A stretch of 64,000 nt of DNA from Luzula sylvatica (GCA_946800325.1 OX326957.1:558001-622000), one strand, 5' to 3'; numbered from the stretch's first letter, positions 1 to 11,786 are shown. The notes: generated by a model not told the origin, from the sequence alone. Numbers and translations are program-made.

Positions 1-8
1 ATAGCATT

Positions 9-12
<4 letters not shown>

Positions 13-54
<42 letters not shown>
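13..54. repeat. (TA)n microsatellite
   Basis: An uninterrupted TA dinucleotide run of about 42 bases at the very start of the window. Confidence 0.95.
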
Positions 55-58
<4 letters not shown>

Positions 59-755
59 GGAGGTTACTTGTCCGATGCTCGTGGGACTGATACCTATCCG
101 AAGCCCGTTTTAGGCCGTCCGATATTAATATTTTTAAATCAATGGCCCAGATGCAAGATCAAGCAAAACGGATCTACATACATGATTCTGTTTCCACAAA
201 ACAAAAACTAAAAAAAATTTCTACTGTCCAGCTAAGTTCCAAAAATTAAAAGTCCCTTCTTGTCAGAGTTTTCTTCTTAAATTTTTTTTTTTGACGTTTC
301 TAAATTTTTTTTGTAGAAATGAATATAATCAATACCTCTTTCTCATGCACTTCAAAAATTTTGAATTTCTGACTACAAAACTTATGGGGGATCTCTTATT
401 TGTAATATTTCTTTCTCGCGACTAAAACTGATTGAATTTCAAGCTAATATTATTTTCAATCACCAATGCTACATCTTTTTATAACGGAATAGGTTGCGAT
501 TCATTGAATTGATTGACAAACCATTTGTGGACTAGTAGATCTTGTGATTTAATAAGTTAATTGCAACAATATTTAACTAGGCTGTAGGTACGGAGGAATA
601 TCCAATATTTAAATATATAAAATAATGGGATTAAGAAAAGAAAATAATGCATTAGACGTATTAGGTAGTAGGCAAGTAGATAGTATTTTTCAAATACTAT
701 TGATATTCCTCTCTCAAACCAAACTTCAAATTTTCATGACGTAGATTTAAAAAAG
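55..755. other. AT-rich intergenic DNA, no gene seen
   Basis: I see no open frame of useful length, no RNA gene and no clear element ends in this stretch. Confidence 0.5.
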
Positions 756-1345
756 AAAAATATAATTGGCTCCAAACTCATCGAGATGACAAAACATGAT
801 TGGGATTCCTGACAAACTCAAAATAACATCCTTGATGAGAAGACAAATTAGGGGTAAGTGATTAATTAGTATTATTAATTAATTCAATTAGCGGTTCAAT
901 TTACCGTTTAATTAAATCGATACATCAATTAACATGTATTAATATTAACGTATTATAAATTATTTACGTGTTAATTAAACGTGTCAATTAATATTTAATT
1001 GATTCAATTAGAAAGGCTAATCAACCAATTTAACCATTTTTTGCCACCTCATCAAGGGTGTTGTGGTGAGTTTTGGGGCCAATTATATTTTCCCAAAATG
1101 GTTAGATGGATTGATTAGGCATTCTAATTGACTCAATTAAATATTAATTGACATGTTTAATTGACACGTAAATAATTTATAACATGTTAATATTAGTAGG
1201 TGTTAATTGACGTGTCAATTTAATTAGACTGTCAATTAAATCATTAATTGATTCAATTAATAATACTAATCAACACACTTATTCTTCTCTTGCCATCTCA
1301 TCAAGGGTGCTTTTTTGTGTTTGTGGGGATGCATATATAACCATT
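756..1345. mobile_element. Nested inverted-repeat MITE cluster
   Basis: The segment starts with TATAATTGGCTCCAAACTCA (761-780), and the inverse appears near 1066-1090. A second pair of inverted arms, containing CATCCTTGATGAGAAGA (from about 828) and its counterpart TCTCATCAAGGGTGC (from about 1296), brackets a larger unit. The interior is made of ATTAATTGA-type palindromic words. This fits one miniature inverted-repeat element nested in, or tandem with, a relative. Exact ends and target duplications were not resolved. A fragment of the same family lies at 4962-5070. Confidence 0.6.
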
Positions 1346-1352
1346 TAAAAAT

Positions 1353-2053
1353 GAGAAATTTTCAAATGACTCCCTAACTTTTCTCGAATTAAAAAAAAAA
1401 CAAAAATTAAACAAAAACTGATATAAAAATATTCCTGAAAATATCTTGACAAATTAATATTATTCTAGTATTTAGTCTTATTTTTCAATAGTTGTTAACA
1501 AAAATAGTTAATAAATAGTATTTCTTGCCAAATTAATAATGGATGAATGATTATTAAAACGAACATTAAAATAATATTGTCACTAGTTTTAATTTCAATA
1601 AATAATTTGATTTCAGCAGCTAGTTTTTGTATTAACTATTTAAAATTAAAACTAATGTTAAAATAATATTATTTTGTCAAGATATTTTCAGGAATATTTT
1701 CTAAATAAATTGTTGTTTATTATTTTATTTAATTATAATTTTGTATGACAAAATATACAATAAATAAAATATTAAAATTATGTATATGATATATAGTTTT
1801 CTAAAACTACATATGTTGAGAAATATTTATGAAAATTTTTAAATTAATAAAATAATACGAACAAGATTTAACAAATTTAAATATGAAAATAAAGGGGTAT
1901 TTTGGTAAAAAAAAATTGTAATACCATGAAACATTCTTATAGGAGATTATTGAAAATGAAACCTTGTATGGAAGGAGTCTTTTGGATTTTTTCAAAAGTT
2001 AGGGATATTTTTACAAATTCAAAAAAAGTCAAGGGACTATATGAAAATTTCTC
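1353..2053. mobile_element. Non-autonomous Mutator-like element (701 bp)
   Basis: The ends are imperfect terminal inverted repeats: GAGAAATTTTCAAATGACTCCC on the left and the inverse of GGGACTATATGAAAATTTCTC on the right. They are flanked by a perfect 9-bp direct repeat TTTAAAAAT (1344-1352 and 2054-2062). A 9-bp target duplication is typical of Mutator-like elements. A second inverted pair inside (about 1424-1460 and 1660-1704, sharing CCTGAAAATATCTTGACAAA) makes the interior fold back. There is no coding capacity. Confidence 0.7.
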
Positions 2054-2264
2054 TTTAAAAATAGTGATATCCCTGTCTCCAACCAAACTTTCATGGTGAA
2101 GATTAAAAGACAGTGATGATTTGAAATTCTTAATTGAGAGAAGAGTATTTAAAAGAGGAGATAATTATCACGCTAAGCATCATGCTGCTAAGTTAATGTT
2201 AATTAATTAATTAGTAGATTGATGAATAATGAATATTAAATTAAACTTAACAATTCATATATTT

Positions 2265-2715
2265 GTATTCTAGTATATCGGACATCGGACATCGTATCCA
2301 AAAATAAATATTGGATACGTATTTGTATATTTATTCGTCTCGAATAATGAATATCGTATTCATATATGTATTAGCATTCAAAATCGGATATCGTATTCGT
2401 ATCCAAAATCAAATATGGGATATCAAATACCGTTTTTATATCGAATATTGTATTTGCATCCATATTCGTATTTAATATCGGATATCGAATATCGTATTTG
2501 TATCCGATACGACTACATATATGATATTTTGTATCCGATATCATATTTCAGATATGAATACAAATATAGTATTCGATATTCGATATTCGATTTGGGATAC
2601 AAATATGATAAAGTATCCTCTATCCAATTTCGGATATGAATCGGTATTCGATATTCGATTTCGGATACGAATACGGTATTCAGTATCTGATATCCGATTT
2701 CATATTTGAATATGT
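2265..2715. repeat. Degenerate GATATCG/GTATCCGATA repeat cluster
   Basis: About 450 bp is built from degenerate short words such as GGATATCG, GAATATCG and GTATCCGATA in both orientations. This resembles the subterminal repeat arrays of non-autonomous hAT elements seen elsewhere in this window (15536-16701, 21617-22309), but I could not find terminal inverted repeats. The short open frames across it are by-products of the repeat. Confidence 0.45.
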
Positions 2716-2759
2716 ATACAATGTCTAATACAAATATTGAAGGAATTGCAGTTTAGGAC

Positions 2760-3740
2760 TGTTGGTTCAAATTTCCGATTTGATTATTTCAAAACAATAT
2801 CAATACTATTAATTAATTTGTTAAGTGTCATTCATAGAAAAGAAGAGATATACATGGTCCGTAAACAAGATCAAAAGAAAATACATACTCACATATGCAA
2901 AAGTGACAAGAACCAAGACATAGAAGATCATTAATGAAGATTCAAGACGTTAAAGACTCAAGACGTTGAATAATCAAGACGATGATCAAAGATAAAGACG
3001 GATGTATTCGTTCAAGTACAAATTCAAGACGTTGAAAACTTCCGCGAGTTGAGATATTATACACTCACAAAAATAACTCCATAGGTATTTCTAGATTCAA
3101 TTTAGTTTATTAAGCTCAATTTAAGAAGTAAATATGTTCGAAACGTTGGAAATGGAAAAGTTACAAATTCTGAAAACATAACTCCTTCCATTGGAACGGA
3201 ATACACCACCGTTCGAACGGAAGCAACACTGTCCCAAAACTTGTTTGCCAAAACAAAATCAACAATTACTCCGTTCGAACGACTAATTCGTTCGAACGAC
3301 CAATCCGTTCGAACGGAACCATATCCTCTGTTCGAACGAACTAATCGATGTTCGAATGGTGGAATAGGTTGTAAACTCAACCTAAACACAATCAAGCTTT
3401 CGTTCGAACGGAATCGTGTTGCGTTCGAACGGAAGTGTCATCTTTCGAATTCTTCGAATCGAGCCAATTATGTCGTTGTCGTGCTTAACGCGAGGAAACA
3501 GAAATGCCGGAAGCGATTTCATTCCAACGGCTAGTTTGACTTTCGTTCCGTCCGAACGAAATGTAAAAAAAACTGTAATACGAGGGGTTTATGTGTTTTT
3601 TAAATATAACCCCTCCATGTTTTATCTCTCCAATTCTTCCACAATCTTCCACAATCTTTTCAATCGTTAAAGAGTTTCACGATTGTTAGTTTTGGAGACG
3701 ATCGAAAACTGCAGAAAATGTATGAAGGATTATTTGTTCA
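2760..3740 (+). mobile_element. Truncated LTR related to the solo LTR at 9634-12349
   Basis: It begins TGTTGGTTCAAATTT, matching the start of the solo LTR at 9634. It then follows the same order of landmarks: a GTCCGTAAACAAGATCAAAAG segment, a run of CAAGACGTTGA words, an ACTCCATAGGTATTTCTAGA segment, a motif array (about 3185-3560) and a TAAATATAACCCCTCC promoter-like segment near 3600. It lacks about 1 kb present in the middle of the longer copy, and its 3' part (U5) cannot be followed beyond about 3740. The array here uses CCGTTCGAACGG-type palindromes rather than CCGTTATAACGG. Confidence 0.6.
3185..3560. repeat. Array of CGTTCGAACGG palindromes
   Basis: About ten copies of a near-palindromic 12-mer (consensus CCGTTCGAACGG, with decayed variants) are spaced irregularly at roughly 20-50 bases upstream of the TATA-like TAAATATA near 3600. 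The position matches that of the AACGG array in the related LTR at 11083-11740. Confidence 0.8.
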
Positions 3741-3997
3741 TCGTTTTCTAAATGTATCTTTAAATTAGTAAGTTAATGTTTGATCTGAAATTGAGAAAAG
3801 TATGATTTTGGCCCTTGAAGTATGGATTTTGTTCATTTTCTCACTGCAACTATTATTTTTTTTTCATTTGCTCCCATCAATTATTGAAATGTATTCATAT
3901 TAATCTCCCCATCCAATTAAATGATGATATGCATATTAACTGATGATATGCCTTGATCATTAGACACATGTCAATGACATTGATAATTTTTAATATG

Positions 3998-4256
3998 GGA
4001 AATTCTATCGTACACCCTTTTACAAGGGTATTTTGGGTATTTTAGTAATTAATTATATTTGTAAAATGGTGTATCATAAAATTTATCTTTTATGGACATT
4101 TTTGTTTAAATGAACAACAAAAAATTCCAATTTAATTTAACATTAATTTATAAATATATTTGAGATCTTACCTTAAATATTCATAAATGAATAATTACTC
4201 CAAATATCCTTGAAAATTGATGTATTATAAGAAAAATGGTGTATAATAGAAGCCCC
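3998..4256. mobile_element. MITE-like element (family also at 15.9 kb)
   Basis: The left end GGAAATTCTATCGTACACC and the inverse of GGTGTATAATAGAAGCCCC on the right form imperfect terminal inverted repeats. The internal sequence, including AATGAACAAC and AATATTCATAAATGAATAAT, recurs at about 15905-16062 inside the hAT element. No coding content. Confidence 0.5.
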
Positions 4257-4961
4257 TTTTAATATATATTTATAAGTGATATGGTCCTTTCACCATCCTT
4301 GTGTCCTTTGATTACTTCGTTTCTTGTGCTAGTTATATATTTGAATTTGAATCTCAATAAAGAAAGAAAACAAGCCATGTTTATTTATTTTAGAAGAATT
4401 ATTGTTCAAAGATAATTGATATCTCATCCAAAACAAAAGCAAAACTCGTAACAACAATCATGGTGACATATTAGTTTTTAGATTGAGGATCAGTGTTGTT
4501 CATGAGAATATGAGATTGATGACTTCAAATTATTTAGAACTAGGGTTTTATTTGAAAGAAAGAGGGACAATAGGTGCGGTGACATTTTTTAATACAATTT
4601 TTGTCTTTTTATTTGTTCAAAAAAGGCGAGAAAGAGGAGAGGATAAAATTGATAAATTTTAGAAGGTGTATGATATGATACGTGCATGTATAGTATACAT
4701 TTGAAAATAAATTACATATATTGTGTCTAAAAAAATGTATATAACATCCATTTAGAAAAGTATTAACACAATAATACAAAAATATATAACACATCTAAAA
4801 CAGAAAATTGACCCTCCCATTAAATTTACAACACTTTCGCTCCACCCCAGCTGGCCACGTCATTAACACTGTTCATCCAATTACTGTTCATCACTACTTA
4901 CTATTTATTTACTATTCTTCGATAATTACTATTCATCGAAGCATATATAATTAAAAAGTAA
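4257..4961. other. AT-rich intergenic DNA, no gene seen
   Basis: Only short frames without recognisable domains. No element ends were seen. Confidence 0.5.
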
Positions 4962-5070
4962 CCATGATGAGGTGGCAAAAAATGGGTTCAGTGACTTAAT
5001 TAGCCTTTCTAATTGACTCGATTAAATATTAATTGACACGTTTAATTGACAAATAAATAATTTATAATAG
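4962..5070. mobile_element. Fragment of the 756-1345 MITE family
   Basis: GATGAGGTGGCAAAAAATGG is followed by TAGCCTTTCTAATTGACTCG and ATTAAATATTAATTGACACG. This matches, in inverse orientation, the middle of the repeat at 960-1060. Truncated. Confidence 0.55.
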
Positions 5071-5236
5071 GGGACGCAGGTGGATCGCCACAACGCCCGC
5101 AGCAGGATCGCCACTACATCCCTACCTATGTTTTTTTGCGAAAGGTCTACATTTGTTCATCGATCGGGTCGTCTCTGAATATTTAATATTCTTGATTTGC
5201 ATAATAATGTCATTTTTTAATGAAATATATATATAT

Positions 5237-5420
5237 CAATGTTTTAAATTGCGATATAGCGGTCCATTGCGCTTGAACAATAATTTACACATGATCATCG
5301 ATATTGCGTCATATTGCGCCATATTGCGGCGATATTGCGGCGCAATATAGCAGGTTGCGGTGTTGCGTTTCGTGGATATTTATTGCGATTTGCGCTATTG
5401 CGGCGCAATTTAAATCATTG
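5237..5420. mobile_element. hAT-type MITE (184 bp)
   Basis: The terminal inverted repeats are CAATGTTTTAAATTGCG (5237-5253) and the inverse of CGCAATTTAAATCATTG (5404-5420). They flank an interior of repeated ATATTGCGGCG words. An 8-bp direct repeat ATATATAT lies on both sides, which fits the hAT target duplication but is low complexity. Confidence 0.65.
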
Positions 5421-6010
5421 ATATATATATAGATTTTTTATATGATTAAATTCGCAGCGAAACGCGAGTAATTTTTCTAGTATATTTAAAAATATATAAA
5501 AAAATTAGATGAGATACATGCGTTTGTAGGATTGCGTAGGTAAGGCCAAAACATAAAAAAGAAAAAGGAATATAGCACGGATGGCTTTCTTCGTGATTTC
5601 AAGGACCACAGTACACAACACATTTTTTTCTCTAACCGGGGTGATGGTTTAGATTTGACAAGTGGGTGATTAGATTCGAGCTACAATTATTTAATGAAAT
5701 TATGTCCCGAATTTAATGTATTCTTCGTTGTTATTGGCTGGCTGCAATTAATTTTAAAATAAATAAATCTGCATTTTACATGCACAATTAATTATTGGTG
5801 GAATGGTGGTGCATCGCAAGAATTAATATCACTGAAAAAAATTAGGTCAACAAATTGATTTCGAGATTCATATCGATTCGAGGAATTTTTTAGATCAAGA
5901 GAGAGAGAGAGAGAGAACACCATCTATGGTGTTTCACAATGAAACATAGCAGATAAAAAAAATAAAAAATAAAAAATTTGTAAACATGTATATGGTTGGT
6001 GTAATTTTAA
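5421..6010. other. Intergenic DNA with a short GA run
   Basis: No gene seen. A GA microsatellite occupies about 5899-5915. Confidence 0.5.
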
Positions 6011-6790
6011 GGAGCATTTATGCATGTAATTTTTTATTCGGTCAAAATTCAAAAAATAACTTGTTTTTTGAAAATATTCCAAAAATAACCTTCTTTTTGA
6101 TAATATTCCAAAAATAATCCATAACTGGTTTTAAAATTCCGCCGGTAAAAATTCATTTTTTTTTAAATTTTAAATATGATATATTTCCCCAAATTTTACC
6201 ATAATATTTTTTATGATCTAATTAATACATTTAATTAAAATAATAACTAGTACATGTTGGTTGTTAACTTAATACATAATTAATATTTATTCGAATTCAT
6301 AAATTTGAATAAATTTTAATGAATATTTAAATATATTTTTTAATTAGCACGTTAATTATATGTAATTATTCTATAGTGGAGAATTCGGCGGGTACATTTT
6401 GGGGAGTGTTTTTTTTTAAGAAAGTTTAATGACGCACGTTTAAAAAAATATATTAAAATTTATTGCACTCCAAAATGTATCCGCCGAATTCTTCATTATT
6501 GAACAATTACATTTAATTAACGTGATAATTAAAACATATAATTAAATATTCATTAAAATTTATTCAAATTATGAATTTGAATAAATATTAATTACGTATT
6601 AAGTTAACAGTTAACGTGTACTACTTATCATTTTAATTAAATATACTAATTATAACATAGAGGATGATATGGTAAAATTTTGATAATTTCGGTTAGTATA
6701 TTTAATTAAAATGATAATTAGTACACGTTACCTGTTAACTTAATACATAATTAATATTTATTCGAATTCATAAATTATAACTTAATACTA
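6011..6790. mobile_element. Partial copy of the 56031-56988 fold-back family
   Basis: It starts GGAGCATTTATGCATGTAA, close to the terminal repeat of the intact element at 56031. It continues with paired TATTCCAAAAATAA words, a GAATTCGGCGGGTACATTTTG segment near 6380 and its inverse near 6470. The other terminal repeat was not found. A further fragment of the same family lies at about 53100-53310. Confidence 0.55.
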
Positions 6791-6804
6791 ATTTCGGTTA
6801 GTAT

Positions 6805-7000
6805 ATTTAATCATGATTCATTAATTATTCCTTCATGCATTCGTGCTCATGCTGCTCATCACATCATCTCCTTCTCCGGTCAGATACCATACTGGAGATA
6901 TCCATTTTATCTGGTGGGAATAGTTTATGGGCCTAATGATGGTCCGAGATCATATGGATTGATGTACCAATTCATATGGGCTGGTTTCCTTTTCAACTAC
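6805..7000 (+). repeat. Repeat copy 1 (second copy at 21.6-22.4 kb)
   Basis: The stretch with CATGATTCATTAATTATTCC, then CACATCATCTCCTTCTCCGG and GGAGATATCCATTTTATCTG recurs at 21585-22450. There it is interrupted by a hAT-like insertion, so this copy serves as the empty site. Confidence 0.7.
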
Positions 7001-7249
7001 GAGCACGTTTGACACAAGAGACTTTGAAGGATTGAGAAAGATTCGTGGATTGTCTAGGAAAAGTACAATGATGGGAAAGTATTTGAAGGACATATGATTC
7101 TCACGTGTTGTTTGATGTGTAAGAATGGTAAATAATGGAAAGTATAATGATGGGAAAGAGAGGAAGAAGAACGAGAATCGATAATTTTTGATACTGTAAA
7201 GGAACTGATTTACCTGGATTCAAATGATCCAACTCTTCCAATCGATGAA

Positions 7250-8057
7250 CTATCAAGCTTAGAAGGTTCTCCGGCAAGAGGTGTGTTTCAAAGAGAAGCT
7301 GAAGGAATTGGCTAAGTAAAATTGCAAGAGGTGCTGGAGAGGGACAATGGAAGGAGGCGAGTTGAAGAGATGGTGCTCATTTCTGCTCTTAAGAGGATTA
7401 TTTCAGAGAAGATTTCAGTTCGAAGAGATGAGGTAGAAGAAGAGTACAATCGTTAATGGTACCGATCATGAAAGGAGGAAGAAGGACCATCAAAAAGGGG
7501 AAAGTTTTTCTCTAAGCGGCTGCAAAACAAAGAGAACAGAGATAGAGAGGCAGGAAGATCGATCATGCAAATCAAGTAGCTTCCGATTTCAACCAATTAC
7601 AGCAGGCGGTTTTCAGGCCAAGGAGCTCTATCTACCCCGATTAAGCAATGGAGATGTAGAATTCAGCGAAAAAGAGCAAAGTGGCGAAGCAAAGAGTGGA
7701 TGATTGATTTCTCTATCCATTGTTGAGAGAGGCAAAGAGAGAGAGAATGAAGGCTTAAAGGCGGCTATCAGGAGAAAGTGCAAATCGGTGAAAGGAATTG
7801 ATATTTATACTCTAGGTTATGGATACCTTTTTCTTCTAAAATGCAAAAGAAAATCTTTTTTCTGTATTTTGTGGTTAGGTTCTCTAGAATGCAGGAAATA
7901 TACATTCTAAGAAATTGTTGAGTTTACAGGTTATTAGAGATCTAGAAATTAGCTTCCTTGTAATTATAGATTAAAACACTGATTATGCTTGTATAATTAT
8001 TTTGATTAATATAAAATAGAAGTAGGACTTAGAGCCTACTCTATTATTTTCAAAAAA
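7250..8057 (+). other. Possible retroelement remnant
   Basis: A purine-rich stretch (AAGGAGGAAGAAGGACC, GAGGTAGAAGAAGAG) with broken frames ends in ACTCTATTATTTTCAAAAAAATAAAA (split here: ACTCTATTATTTTC then an A-rich tail). That resembles the 3' end of a LINE. No conserved domain could be recognised, so the assignment is weak. Confidence 0.25.
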
Positions 8058-9264
8058 ATAAAATTTGTTGTTTGATGTGAAAGATAATTAAAAAGTAGTT
8101 ATCAAGGATTTAAGATGTATTTGATATTTATTTTTCAGAATCAAGTATTTGAAAAATTAAAGATGAATTAAATTTGTTTATCACATCTCCAAATCTATAT
8201 CATTGCTTAAATTATAAATCATAAAACATATAATTATATTACAAGAAAAAAATAACATTACCATACATTAGACGTAATAAATTATATAATACTTGATTCG
8301 TCGACAAAAGTCTAGTTCAGCAAAGAAAATATAAATTACAAAGTCCAAAACTGTCAATATCAATAAAACCCAAAACCAAACCCATTAGCGTTCTAGCCAC
8401 AAGGGTGACGGGAGACAATAAGCCTCTCACCTCGTTAGTCGTAGTTGACGTTAGACCTTTAGTCCAGTCACCACTAGAGTCAGAGACCTCGAGTCAATCG
8501 GTCGCAATCGCAGGCCTCTAGTTCTCATCAATCGCAATTGCGGAGACGATAGAACTCACTCACCAATTTCACCTTCAATTCGACCAATTAGTATTTCTGT
8601 GTCACCAGTTTATTCCCTCGAGAAGAAAGTGCCACAATTACCAATTTTACCATTTGCGCCTACCTTGCCATTTCAGAACAAAAATCGACATCAATTTCAG
8701 CAGAAATCTCAGTCGCCCACCTCGCCAGAGCTCTCGCAATTGTCAATTATACTGTTTTCAGCAATTTCGGAAATCGCCATTTCACCAATTTCTGCAATTT
8801 TGTCAATTTTACATCAATTTTATCTATTTTCAGCAGAAATTTATGAGATTGAATAAATTTCAACGCCGACTTAATTTGCATTATTTGTAGTTAATGATTT
8901 AATTTCTGAACCAGTAGATGGATTTTGCTAAAAAAGATACGATGAACCAGCAAAAGAATTGCTTTTTGCAACAAAAAAAAAGAGGATGAAATTGATAAAT
9001 CAAACAAGGATGAAGCTGAAAAGCAAAAGATGGTGAAAATGAAAGCAAAAGATGGCTTCAGCAAAAATGACAGAAATTGAAAAATCAAGAAAGGATGAAA
9101 GTAAAAGGACACAAGAACTCGAAATTAAAGAAAAAAGCAATTCACAAACACAGTTTTGACGTTAAGGATTATGTATGATATTGAGAGAGAAAAAAGATTA
9201 TACCACTGCAGAAACGAGGAGAGAAGGCACAAACTAGAAGCGGTGCCACTACAAGCTCAAACTG
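8058..9264. other. Intergenic DNA, no gene supported
   Basis: Several open frames of 70-85 codons (for example from 8599 and 8654) have biased composition in the CAATTTT-rich part and match no domain I know. I do not call a gene here. Confidence 0.45.
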
Positions 9265-9267
9265 CCA

Positions 9268-9268
<1 letters not shown>

Positions 9269-9358
<90 letters not shown>
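9269..9358. repeat. (GA)n microsatellite, about 90 bp
   Basis: A pure AG run. The Arg-Glu or Ser-Leu frames across it are artefacts. Confidence 0.97.
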
Positions 9359-9361
<3 letters not shown>

Positions 9362-9484
9362 GAAGAGAGCACTGGACCAAACGGAGACGGCGCCAAGGAG
9401 AGACAACCAATAAAAGAAAATGAATGACTTCGTTGTTTTCTCACTAATTTGGCGAGAAAACAGATGGAGGAAAAAGGGTGGCAA

Positions 9485-9602
9485 TGACAAAAATTGACGG
9501 AATTTGTAACTCCGCCATTTTTATTTAATTAATCAATTAGAATTATGACCCCTAATGGAAATTAATTTTGGCGGAATTGAGGACTCCGCCAAAATTGAGG
9601 TA
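9485..9602. repeat. Left arm of an inverted repeat with ACTCCGCC modules
   Basis: The arm contains AACTCCGCCATTTTTATTTA and TTTTGGCGGAATTGAGGACT. Read in inverse orientation it matches about 13127-13304, including the shared CCCCTAATGGAA segment. The solo LTR at 9634-12349 lies between the arms, so the arms probably belong to an older inverted-repeat element that the LTR retrotransposon entered. Confidence 0.65.
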
Positions 9603-11082
9603 TAATTATTTCAGTTGTATTTTTATTATATTTTATTGGTTCAAATTTTCTAGGGTTTGATTATCTCAAAATAATGTCGATACTACTAACGAATTTGTGT
9701 AAGTATCAATTGTAGGAGATATAGGTATGGCCCGCAAAAGGATCAAAAGAAGAAACAATCAATCATGAAAGAAATACAGTTTCAGGATCAACCGTAAAAG
9801 TGTACACAAGGAAAAAACGAATGTAAGCGTACATTCGTGGTCATATCTTTCAGTAGGGACATCCAATTTGAATGGTTCAAATTGGGTTAGATAGATAATA
9901 AGATTATCTACAACCTTCAAGTAGAAATATATTTCATATGAACGAAGTATCAATGTCGTTTCTATGAAATACCGAAAGGGTGCAACAGTATGACATACAG
10001 TTAGTAAAACAGTCATAACTTTTGCCACGAACTCCAATTGGGCCAGGACAAATTGGGTCGTGTAGATAATAAGATTATCTACAACTTTCGTGTTGGTTGA
10101 TTTTCTGTCAGAGGAATTTACCAATTTCGTATGGACAGAATACTGGACAGATTCATGCAACTTTCTGTGTGAAAGAGTGTATATTGGATATACATGTCTT
10201 TTGGCCAATCATAATCCTATATGATATAAATATGATGTTTCTCTCTCTTCAGTTATGTGAACTCATTCAGAATATTCAGAATATTCCAGAAATATTGAGA
10301 GACATCTTTCTATTGAGTGAAAGGGTGTAAAGAGAGAGAACCGAGAAAAACAGTTTTTTCGGAGAAGAGAATCAAACGATCAAGCAAGTTCGCCGGTGCT
10401 TCGTCTAGGCAGTTGCACCCGCGACCGACGTCTTACGAGTCAAGGTGGATACAAGTAGAGGAGCAACATTTGGGGCTCTTTCGGTTGTGATCGATTCGGA
10501 GGAACGAAATCTGTCGGAGACGGAAACGAGCGAATCGGAAACGGGACGCATGAAGACAACCGGATGCGTGTCAAGACGGTGGGAGACGTGTGGTATGGGA
10601 CGCACGGGCTAGTCACCAACGTGACATCGAAGGAAGAAAAGGATGCGAGCGATCAACCCGTCGTGCGTGATCAATTTCACGCTGGTAATCGTCTATCCTT
10701 CTATTGCATCGTACCCTCGAAGTCATGGCGTGATCTTGGATTTAGGGAACCGGACCGGGCCTTCATATCCGCTGCGCGGGCCCGGGGTCGGGAGAATTCC
10801 CAACAAATCACACATACGCGAGCAAGATAACAAGAGCCAAGGAATATCAAGATCACTCAAAAAGACTCAAGACGTCAAAGAATAAAAATGTTGAAGAATC
10901 AAGGAATCAAGACATAGAAGATTCCGCAAGTTGGGAAATCATACAAATCACCAAAACAACTTATAGGTATCCCTAAACTTGTTTATGAGCTATTAAGCTC
11001 AAGATTAGTCAAAGAAATATATTCGAAATCTATTAAAATGATGAAATAATAAAACAGATTTCCAGAAGCATGTCGGTTATAA

Positions 11083-11740
11083 CGGACCTCAGGTCAGTTA
11101 TAACGGACATGCATAAATACTATTAAAAAGAGCATGTCCGTTATAACGGACTACATGTCCGTTGTAACGGACATCCTGTCAGTTATAACGGAACTCAGGT
11201 CAGTTATAACGGACTTACAGTAACCGTGTTAATAAGAGCATGTCCGTTATAACGGACCTCATGTCAGTTATAACGGAGTATGTCAGTTATAACGGACTTA
11301 CTCTCGGTTATAACGGACTTGTGAACTCACTTCAGAATTAACCAATCACTCTCTTATTCCGTTATAACGGAATCACCAATCCGTTGTAACGGACATATAC
11401 TAACCGTTATAACGGAAGTTTCTCAGTTATAACGGAACCATAGAATAAATCTGAAGTGAAGTCACAGTAAGATGTCGGTTATAACGGACCTAAACTCAGT
11501 TGTAACGGAGTAGGTCAGTTAAACGGACCTAAACTCAGTTATAACGGACTATAGAATAAATCTGATCACAGTAAAATGTCGGTTATAACGGACCTAAACT
11601 CAGTTGTAACGGAGTAGGTTGGTTATAACGGACCTAAACTCAGTTATAACGGACTATGGAATTTTCGAATATATTGCATGTAACGGCTAGTTTGACTTTG
11701 AGTTCGTTGTAACGGACCTCAGGTCAGTTATAACGGACTA
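11083..11740. promoter_or_regulatory. Array of about 24 CNGTTR/AACGG near-palindromes
   Basis: By eye I count 24 copies of a 12-mer with consensus C(A/C/G)GTT(A/G)TAACGG in some 660 bp. Copies are irregularly spaced, mostly 15-40 bases apart, and end about 40 bp before the TATA box at 11779. The right half is almost invariably AACGG, the core of the MYB3R-bound MSA element. The left half fits the plant MYB core CNGTTR. This is the position of enhancer repeats in U3 of active LTR retrotransposons. Function is inferred. Confidence 0.75.
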
Positions 11741-11778
11741 TGCAGAAAAAACATATTAAAGGAAAGGTCTATGTGTTC

Positions 11779-11786
11779 TATAAATA
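11779..11786 (+). promoter_or_regulatory. TATA box of the solo LTR
   Basis: TATAAATA lies directly downstream of the motif array and is followed by a pyrimidine-rich CCCTTCCCTCATTCTC segment where transcription would start. The related LTR has TAAATATA at the equivalent place (about 3600). Confidence 0.7.

Noticed and set aside
9156..9490. Three overlapping open frames rich in Arg-Glu or Ser-Leu
   Set aside because: They are translations of the (GA)n microsatellite and its flanks, not genes.
9759..10208. 149-codon open frame on the minus strand
   Set aside because: It lies wholly inside the solo LTR and consists of repeated non-coding segments (the TAGATAATAAGATTATCTA word occurs twice). 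No domain.
10564..10885. Open frames in the GC-richer middle of the solo LTR
   Set aside because: No domain similarity, and the position within an LTR explains them.
11083..11740. Evenly sized repeats that could suggest a CRISPR array or centromeric satellite
   Set aside because: Units are 12 bp and near-palindromic, spacers irregular, and the array is embedded in an LTR of a plant genome.
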